Source: Desulfobacteraceae bacterium | GTDB taxonomy: Bacteria > Desulfobacterota > Desulfobacteria > Desulfobacterales > Desulfosalsimonadaceae | Assembly: GCA_024636355.1 (NCBI GenBank) | Contig: JAGXHH010000001.1 | Span: 1-10,282 of the forward strand | Direction of reading: 5' to 3' | Length of the DNA stretch: 10,282 nucleotides | In this document: piece by piece, positions 6,296 to 10,282 of the stretch | How positions within the stretch are numbered: the stretch's first letter is position 1 | Layout: each line of letters opens with the position of its first letter | Notes under the pieces: model-generated | The model's database searches: none | What the model was told of the DNA's origin: nothing | What the model saw: the letters and a program-made list of their open reading frames with translations, nothing else | Position numbers and translations under genes: made by a program

Positions 6296-8908
6296 ATGAA
6301 ATTTGTGAAATTCGCGATGGCCGCACTGGTTCTTCTCGGCGTTGCTTTCGGCAGTCCGGCGATGGCCAAGATCATGAACGAGCCGGATGTCAGCGGCGCC
6401 TATTATGCCGCTGAAATGATGGACAACAACGGAACGTTTTCCACGGCTTTTTTGACACTCACCGCAGAAGGCGACGGAGTGCTGGATTATGAACCGCTGT
6501 TCCCGGAGGGTGAATCCGGCTCGGTGCTTTACACCGTTTTTGACAGGGGGATGCTCAGCATCAAAGAGCATCCAATAAATGATGAGCCATTCGGGGCTGC
6601 CAAAGGGGCCGTATCCCCTGACGGCAACTACCTGATGCTCGGGGATATGGTGTGGAAGACCAGAGGCGGAGCACCTTTTCTGCGATTTGCCATCCGGCAG
6701 TCATCGGCACTGGATAATGGAGCCATGAGCGGCGCCTACAATCTGTTTATCTTTTACACGGCCCTCGCGGGTGAAGCGACTGTATTTGATACCAATGCCG
6801 GAACCTTCCATGCCGATGTAAATTCGGAAGGAGAGGTTGCTGTCGGAACGCTTTCCGGAGAGTTCAGGGAAGCGATCAATCCCTTCACCCAAGAACCCCA
6901 GCCCGTTACCGGGGACTATGAAGTAAATTACACCGTTATGCCCGACGGGCGGTTGAGCCTGACCCTTACCACCGGAAATTTGATCGATTCCTTCGATGCC
7001 ATGGACGGTGTGATATCCGGTGACGGCAATGTATTTGTCGCCGTGGAGACCAGCCCGGAAGACGGCAACCAGTTGTTTGTGATCGGTATCCGGCAACATT
7101 CCGAAGACCTGACCCTTGCCGATATCCAGAATGGCTATTTTGTTGACGATTTCGGATATTATCCCCTCGATCCCGATAATGATGAAAGAGACGACGCGGC
7201 CGGTTTCCTGAAGGATCTGGCCTTCGATTCCGACGGGACGTTCACTTTTACCGAACTTGATACCACCTGCGAGATCTGTCCCATAAACACCCCTGTCAAC
7301 GGCACCCTTGAGATTTCGCCGAGCGGCAGCCAGTACACCTACACCATTGTCGATTATCCGGAAGGAAGAAAAGGGGGCGGACAGATTAACCGAAGCCCGG
7401 ACGGAACGGTAATCGCACTGCTTAGCCCCCTATACCTGGGCATCGGACTCGAACAGGCATCCGGAGAGGAAGAGCCTGGTCAACCGATCGCCAATGCAGG
7501 GGGCGCGCAGACGGTTGCGCCCGGCGAAACGGTCTCTCTTAACGCTTCCGGTTCAACGGACCCGGACGGTATGATTGACAGCTATATGTGGCAGAAGGTG
7601 ACCGGGACTCCCGCACTGGTTGAGGCAATTACCCTGAACGACGATACGGCGGTCCAGCCGACCTTTACTGCACCAAACGTCGGAGGCTATGTCACGTTCC
7701 GCCTGACGATAACCGATAACGACGGCAATACCGATGTCGATATCGCCACCGTCACCGTCGCCGGAAACTTTGCACCCGTGGCTGAGGCCGGGGAAAATCA
7801 GATCGTTGAAGAAGATACGCTGGTAACGCTCGACGGCACCGGTTCCTCCGATTCGGATGACGGCATCCAAACCTATGCCTGGCTCCAGACAGCGGGAACT
7901 GAAGTGACCCTTGCGGACGCCGACACGGCACAGCCGAGTTTCACCGCACCGATGGTCGACGCCAGTACGGCACTGACTTTCGAGCTGACCGTAACGGACA
8001 ACGGCGGGCTGACGTCAACCGATAGCGTCACCATCACCGTCAGGGATACCAACAGTTCCGGCGTAAACCAGCCACCTGTCGCCGATGCGGGCGCGGATCA
8101 AACCGTCTGCGAGGGCGATACCGTGACCCTGAACGGATCGGCTTCTTCTGATCCGGACGACGGGATCGCATCCTATGCCTGGACCCAGACGGCGGGCCCT
8201 GATGTAGCCTTGACAGATGCAGATGCTGAACAAACTGCATTTACAGCACCTTCCGTCGACGAACCGACCACCCTGACCTTCCAGCTGACCGTCGAGGACA
8301 ACTCCGGTCAGACGGCATCCGACAGCGTGAGCATCGTCATCGACAATGATATAAATGACAATGGCATGGCCGATGAACTGGAATCCAACGACAACGACAT
8401 GGACGGCGACGGAATATTTGATTTCGATGATTTGGATTCATGCCGTTTCCGTTTCCTCAACGGCGATGCGTTTATCGGCTTCTTCACCTCGAACGGCACC
8501 CTGATTAACATCAAAAACCCGGGAGATACCGACGCGGACATCTCCCAGACCAACAGGCCGGAAGGAATAACCTGCCCATACGGAGCGTTCAGCTACGCCA
8601 TTGCCGGTCTGACCCCCGGGGAGGAGGTGGACGTGACCTTTGTACTGCCGGAAGATCTGCCTGCGGACGCCGTTTTTTACAAAATCGACGACACCAACGG
8701 ATGGCAGCCGGTTGAAATCGTGCCGGGAGAAACGGCAAATATCTTCACAATAACCTTGAAAGATGGTGGGCCGTTAGATGCCGATGGTACCGAAAACGGC
8801 ATCATTGTGGATCCAAGCACCATCGCACTTACCGACACATCCGTCAATCCCGATAGCGGCGGCAGCAGTAGCAGCAGCGGTTGCTTTATCCACACGATGT
8901 TCCGGTAA
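6296..8908 (+). CDS. Secreted multidomain Ig-like (PKD) surface protein with choice-of-anchor U-like domain and CFI tail
   Basis: An 870-aa exported protein with a strong Shine-Dalgarno (AAGGAGG) before the ATG. A Sec signal peptide (about 1-24, cleavage after PAMA) is followed by three divergent copies of a beta-rich unit at about 31-137, 143-269 and 275-389. Their ends share a pattern: GAVSPDGNYL...RFAIRQSS, GVISGDGNVF...VIGIRQHS, and SPDGTVIA...GIGLEQAS. Repeat 3 has a CEIC pair (325-328). Three PKD/K319L-like Ig domains follow (about 394-490, 491-588, 591-682), each with NAG/EAG/DAG...Q and DPD/DSD motifs; the last two are closest. An Asp/Asn-rich segment (683-715) resembles calcium-binding loops. 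The 717-850 region fits a choice-of-anchor U domain (GLTPGEEVDVTFVLPE... motif). The C-terminus is a Gly/Ser linker then GCFIHTMFR, a short form of the CFI-box sorting tail. Ligand and role are unknown; surface adhesion is plausible. It has its own promoter and terminator, so it is probably monocistronic. Confidence 0.88.
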   Translation: MKFVKFAMAALVLLGVAFGSPAMAKIMNEPDVSGAYYAAEMMDNNGTFSTAFLTLTAEGDGVLDYEPLFPEGESGSVLYTVFDRGMLSIKEHPINDEPFGAAKGAVSPDGNYLMLGDMVWKTRGGAPFLRFAIRQSSALDNGAMSGAYNLFIFYTALAGEATVFDTNAGTFHADVNSEGEVAVGTLSGEFREAINPFTQEPQPVTGDYEVNYTVMPDGRLSLTLTTGNLIDSFDAMDGVISGDGNVFVAVETSPEDGNQLFVIGIRQHSEDLTLADIQNGYFVDDFGYYPLDPDNDERDDAAGFLKDLAFDSDGTFTFTELDTTCEICPINTPVNGTLEISPSGSQYTYTIVDYPEGRKGGGQINRSPDGTVIALLSPLYLGIGLEQASGEEEPGQPIANAGGAQTVAPGETVSLNASGSTDPDGMIDSYMWQKVTGTPALVEAITLNDDTAVQPTFTAPNVGGYVTFRLTITDNDGNTDVDIATVTVAGNFAPVAEAGENQIVEEDTLVTLDGTGSSDSDDGIQTYAWLQTAGTEVTLADADTAQPSFTAPMVDASTALTFELTVTDNGGLTSTDSVTITVRDTNSSGVNQPPVADAGADQTVCEGDTVTLNGSASSDPDDGIASYAWTQTAGPDVALTDADAEQTAFTAPSVDEPTTLTFQLTVEDNSGQTASDSVSIVIDNDINDNGMADELESNDNDMDGDGIFDFDDLDSCRFRFLNGDAFIGFFTSNGTLINIKNPGDTDADISQTNRPEGITCPYGAFSYAIAGLTPGEEVDVTFVLPEDLPADAVFYKIDDTNGWQPVEIVPGETANIFTITLKDGGPLDADGTENGIIVDPSTIALTDTSVNPDSGGSSSSSGCFIHTMFR

Positions 8909-8925
8909 AATGGCTGGTTCGAATT

Positions 8926-8966
8926 AAAAAAAGGGTGGCCCGAAATTTTCGGGCCACCCTTTTTTC
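8926..8966 (+). terminator. Strong intrinsic terminator after the secreted-protein gene
   Basis: An A-tract, the stem GGGTGGCCCGAAA pairing with TTTCGGGCCACCC, and a T-tract (8960-8965) start about 20 bp after the stop codon. The A- and T-tracts make it symmetric, so it could also work on the minus strand. Its T-tract runs into the left direct repeat of the MITE-like element. Confidence 0.93.
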
Positions 8967-8970
8967 ATTT

Positions 8971-9133
8971 TCTGGTTATCCGGAAAACTCCAGTTAATGA
9001 TTTTCTCTCGCAGAGCCGCTGAGAACGCGGAGAGTTCTTCTGCGTTCCCAGCGCCCTCTGCGAGAGATATTCGATCTCATTGGCACCAAAAAGCTTAGGA
9101 TTGCCCATCACTGGAGCGAACCGGATAACCAGA
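8971..9133. mobile_element. MITE-like element (163 bp) with terminal inverted repeats and 8-bp direct repeat
   Basis: TCTGGTTATCCGG (8971-8983) is exactly inverted at 9121-9133, and after a 4-bp gap CTCCAGT (8988-8994) is inverted at 9110-9116. The element is flanked by identical direct repeats TTTCATTT (8963-8970 and 9134-9141), as expected of a target-site duplication. Inside is a long hairpin: TCTCTCGCAGAG and CGCTGAGAACGC (9004-9028) pair with 9042-9067, with one mismatch and a small bulge. There is no transposase gene, so any movement would need one supplied in trans. It lies between two terminators and disrupts no gene. Confidence 0.72.
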
Positions 9134-9190
9134 TTTCATTTTTAAAGCAGAAAACTATCGTCGCTCAAAGATCCGGCAATGGCAAAACGC

Positions 9191-9228
9191 AAAAAGGGCG
9201 TTTTCCCGCTTGGGAAAACGCCCTTTTT
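9191..9228 (-). terminator. Intrinsic terminator of the cold-shock gene
   Basis: AAAAAGGGCGTTTTCCC (9191-9207) pairs perfectly with 9212-9228 across a 4-nt loop. On the minus strand the hairpin ends in a T-run and lies 28 bp after the cold-shock gene stop. Its A/T symmetry would let it act in both directions. Confidence 0.92.
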
Positions 9229-9255
9229 TAAATTCTTACTGCCCGTGCCGGTTAG

Positions 9256-9456
9256 TTAGACAACCTGGACATTGACAGCGGCCGGGCCTTTAGCGCCCTG
9301 TTCCACTTCGAAGGTCACTTTGTCGCCTTCGTTCAGCGACTTGAAACCATTCGACTGGATTGCGGAAAAATGAACAAAAACGTCCGGTCCGTCTTCTTGT
9401 TCGATAAAACCGAAGCCCTTGCTGTCATTAAACCATTTTACTGTTCCGTTTTTCAT
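9256..9456 (-). CDS. CspA-family cold-shock protein
   Basis: A 66-aa single cold-shock domain, the usual size. This is an OB fold that binds single-stranded RNA and DNA and acts as an RNA chaperone. Both RNP motifs are intact: RNP1 as KGFGFIE (about 13-19) and RNP2 as VFVHFS (about 26-31). The N-terminus MKNGTVKWFN is typical of the family. The open frame extends to 9561, and an ATG at 9465 lies only 1 nt from the Shine-Dalgarno AAAGGAGG (complement of 9467-9474). The ATG at 9456 is about 10 nt away and starts exactly at the conserved domain, so it was chosen. The gene has a strong terminator and a leader of about 125 nt with a terminator-like hairpin, suggesting post-transcriptional control. 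Confidence 0.96.
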   Translation of the reverse strand: MKNGTVKWFNDSKGFGFIEQEDGPDVFVHFSAIQSNGFKSLNEGDKVTFEVEQGAKGPAAVNVQVV

Positions 9457-9518
9457 TTGTGACATACCTCCTTTCTCATTGTTATTCTCACGGTCTCTAA
9501 CTGGAGGCTGCCTCTTAC

Positions 9519-9553
9519 AAAAAACGGGTCCTTCCTTCAGCGAAACCGACCCG
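9519..9553 (-). terminator. Terminator-like hairpin (possible attenuator) in the cold-shock gene leader
   Basis: On the minus strand CGGGTC (9553-9548) pairs with GACCCG (9530-9525), with possible extra TTTC/GAAG pairing in the loop, and is followed at once by TTTTTT (9524-9519). It lies between the likely promoter and the start codon, so it would be a leader attenuator rather than an end-of-gene terminator. A second palindrome AAGGCC-G-GGCCTT lies at 9560-9572. Control of read-through by temperature or by Csp protein is an inference. Confidence 0.5.
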
Positions 9554-9586
9554 CCAACCAAGGCCGGGCCTTTACAGATTGAACTA

Positions 9587-9614
9587 ATAATAATTATATT
9601 GAATAAAAATGCAA
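9587..9614 (-). promoter_or_regulatory. Possible promoter of the cold-shock gene
   Basis: On the minus strand TTGCAT (9614-9609) is followed after 16 bp by TATTAT (9592-9587), a five-of-six -10 match. An overlapping TATAAT (9598-9593) lacks a -35 at the right distance. The -35 is poor, so this is tentative; the very AT-rich setting directly upstream of the structured leader supports it. Confidence 0.35.
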
Positions 9615-9662
9615 GCAGATAATTTCATTTCTTCATTTTTTTTCAATATCATCGAAAAGATT

Positions 9663-9719
9663 TTCAGCTTGATCCCGGGATCTCCCGGTTCAGGAGATCC
9701 TTAAATGTCAAAAGCTGAA
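9663..9719 (+). promoter_or_regulatory. Nested hairpin sequestering the Shine-Dalgarno of a small ORF
   Basis: GGATCTCC (9678-9685) pairs perfectly with GGAGATCC (9693-9700) across a 7-nt loop, and the second arm contains the Shine-Dalgarno GGAG of the ORF starting at 9705. An outer stem TTCAGCTT (9663-9670) pairs with AAGCTGAA (9712-9719), which is codons 3-5 of that ORF. The start codon would thus be enclosed. This layout is typical of translational switches such as RNA thermometers, but no sensing is demonstrated. Confidence 0.45.
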
Positions 9720-9794
9720 TTCCTCATCCGATTCATGAAATACGACTTACTTAAAAATCGGGCGGAACTCAAGCAAAAATTGCATTCCGTTTAA
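9705..9794 (+). CDS. Candidate 29-aa small basic protein
   Basis: A short ORF, MSKAEFLIRFMKYDLLKNRA..., with a good Shine-Dalgarno (AGGAG, 8 nt before the ATG) and a TAA stop. The peptide is basic and could form an amphipathic helix. It is divergent from the cold-shock gene and lies in a region of about 470 bp with no other gene. No family is recognised and no confident promoter was seen upstream. The well-placed Shine-Dalgarno is the main support; chance occurrence cannot be excluded. Confidence 0.33.
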   Translation: MSKAEFLIRFMKYDLLKNRAELKQKLHSV

Positions 9795-9928
9795 AAAAAT
9801 ACCTGTTTCCTCTCCAACTCACCAGATCAACTCAATAGTGAAAGGGCCTTCCGGTTCGGGGGACCGGAAGGCTGCTGTCAACTCGCCAGAATTCAGGGTT
9901 ATGGGAATTCGTTAAATGCTGGGCCGGA
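9795..9928. other. Short intergenic segment holding a GC-rich hairpin
   Basis: Nothing coding is recognised. The only clear structure is the 10-bp stem listed separately at 9846-9872, downstream of the PRC-barrel gene. Confidence 0.5.
9846..9872 (-). terminator. Likely terminator hairpin of the PRC-barrel gene
   Basis: GCCTTCCGGT (9846-9855) pairs perfectly with ACCGGAAGGC (9863-9872) across a 7-nt loop, 57 bp after the PRC-barrel stop on the minus strand. The following minus-strand sequence is CCCTTTCAC, with only a weak T-run, so termination may be inefficient or factor-assisted. Confidence 0.55.
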
Positions 9929-10282
9929 TCAGTATTGAGACCCGCCTGTGCCGGTTCCCTGATCCTTCATTCCGGGCTGATGCATTTGATCTTCCATCAT
10001 CATTTGATCCTGATGTTTCATGCCCGGCTGGTCTTCCACCCCATAATATCCCCGGACCTGACTCTGCATTTCCTGGCTGGACAATTCCTGCATCTGGTCT
10101 TCAGTGATGCTGGGAGCGTCTTGGAGCTTCTGCATTTCAACGGTCGCGGTCAACTCTTCTTCCCCGGCCTGGATGAGCTGCCAGGGAAGTGGAATCAGTT
10201 GATCTTCCTGGGCCAGATCACCGGTCGGCGCCCATATGACATACACCACCTGTCCCTGCTCTCCGATAAACAGATCCTGGAC
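9929..10282 (-). CDS. PRC-barrel domain protein, N-terminus beyond the window
   Basis: The frame is open to the window edge, so 117 C-terminal residues are visible and the start is missing; an internal GTG at 10249 is not a credible start because the domain continues upstream. The visible part has PRC-barrel features: DLFIGEQGQVVYVIW, then a loop, IPLPWQLI, a short strand pair (ELTATVEM), the common LQDAPSI motif, and VRGYYG at the end of the domain. PRC-barrels are small beta-barrels found in photosynthetic reaction-centre H subunits and RimM and in many stand-alone bacterial proteins of unknown role. After the domain a tail of about 35 residues is rich in Met, Gln, His and Asp, with two copies of QPGMK. 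The tail could bind metal, but that is not established. Confidence 0.85.
   Translation of the reverse strand, partial: VQDLFIGEQGQVVYVIWAPTGDLAQEDQLIPLPWQLIQAGEEELTATVEMQKLQDAPSITEDQMQELSSQEMQSQVRGYYGVEDQPGMKHQDQMMMEDQMHQPGMKDQGTGTGGSQY

Noticed and set aside
9457..9561. N-terminal extension of the cold-shock protein (101-aa form)
   Set aside because: The extension lies in the structured leader, is not cold-shock-like, and the Shine-Dalgarno is placed for the ATG at 9456.

Overview
The window looks like a chromosomal stretch from a Desulfobacterota-type (deltaproteobacterial) bacterium. The basis is inference: NtrC-type two-component regulators with a sigma-54 promoter, a secreted Ig-like protein of the choice-of-anchor/CFI-box type, heptamer intergenic repeats, and moderately GC-rich coding DNA with AT-rich intergenic regions. 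There is no rRNA, tRNA or CRISPR array.

Left part (1-2000). A perfect 13-copy heptamer array and an inverted, degenerate partner array lie upstream of a SpoIIIAA/Ycf45-like P-loop ATPase with a C-terminal R3H nucleic-acid-binding motif. A small SNase-fold-like protein with most catalytic residues lost faces it, and the two stop codons overlap.

Signalling block (2059-5916). A REC-REC protein with no output domain (minus strand) is divergent from a sigma-54-activating response regulator and a HAMP histidine kinase (plus strand, 27 nt apart). The 369-bp divergent region holds a near-consensus -24/-12 promoter pointing at the REC-REC gene. About 110-155 bp upstream of its predicted start lies a set of GTNAC half-sites, mostly 10 bp apart. 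The simplest model is: kinase phosphorylates the NtrC-type regulator, which binds the GTNAC array and activates REC-REC (and SNase-like) transcription from the sigma-54 promoter. The REC-REC protein could then act as a second phosphoryl acceptor or feedback element.

Surface protein (6296-8908). This 870-aa exported protein has three divergent copies of an N-terminal beta-rich repeat, three PKD-like domains, a calcium-loop segment, a choice-of-anchor U-like domain and a very short CFI-type C-terminal tail. A sigma-70-like promoter with duplicated motifs precedes it and a strong terminator follows it.

Right part (8971-10282). A 163-bp MITE-like element with terminal inverted repeats and an 8-bp direct repeat sits at the end of that terminator. 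A cold-shock protein gene follows on the minus strand, with a long structured leader containing a terminator-like hairpin. A candidate 29-aa ORF on the plus strand has its Shine-Dalgarno buried in a hairpin. The window ends inside a PRC-barrel protein gene (minus strand, N-terminus missing) with a Met/Gln/His-rich tail.
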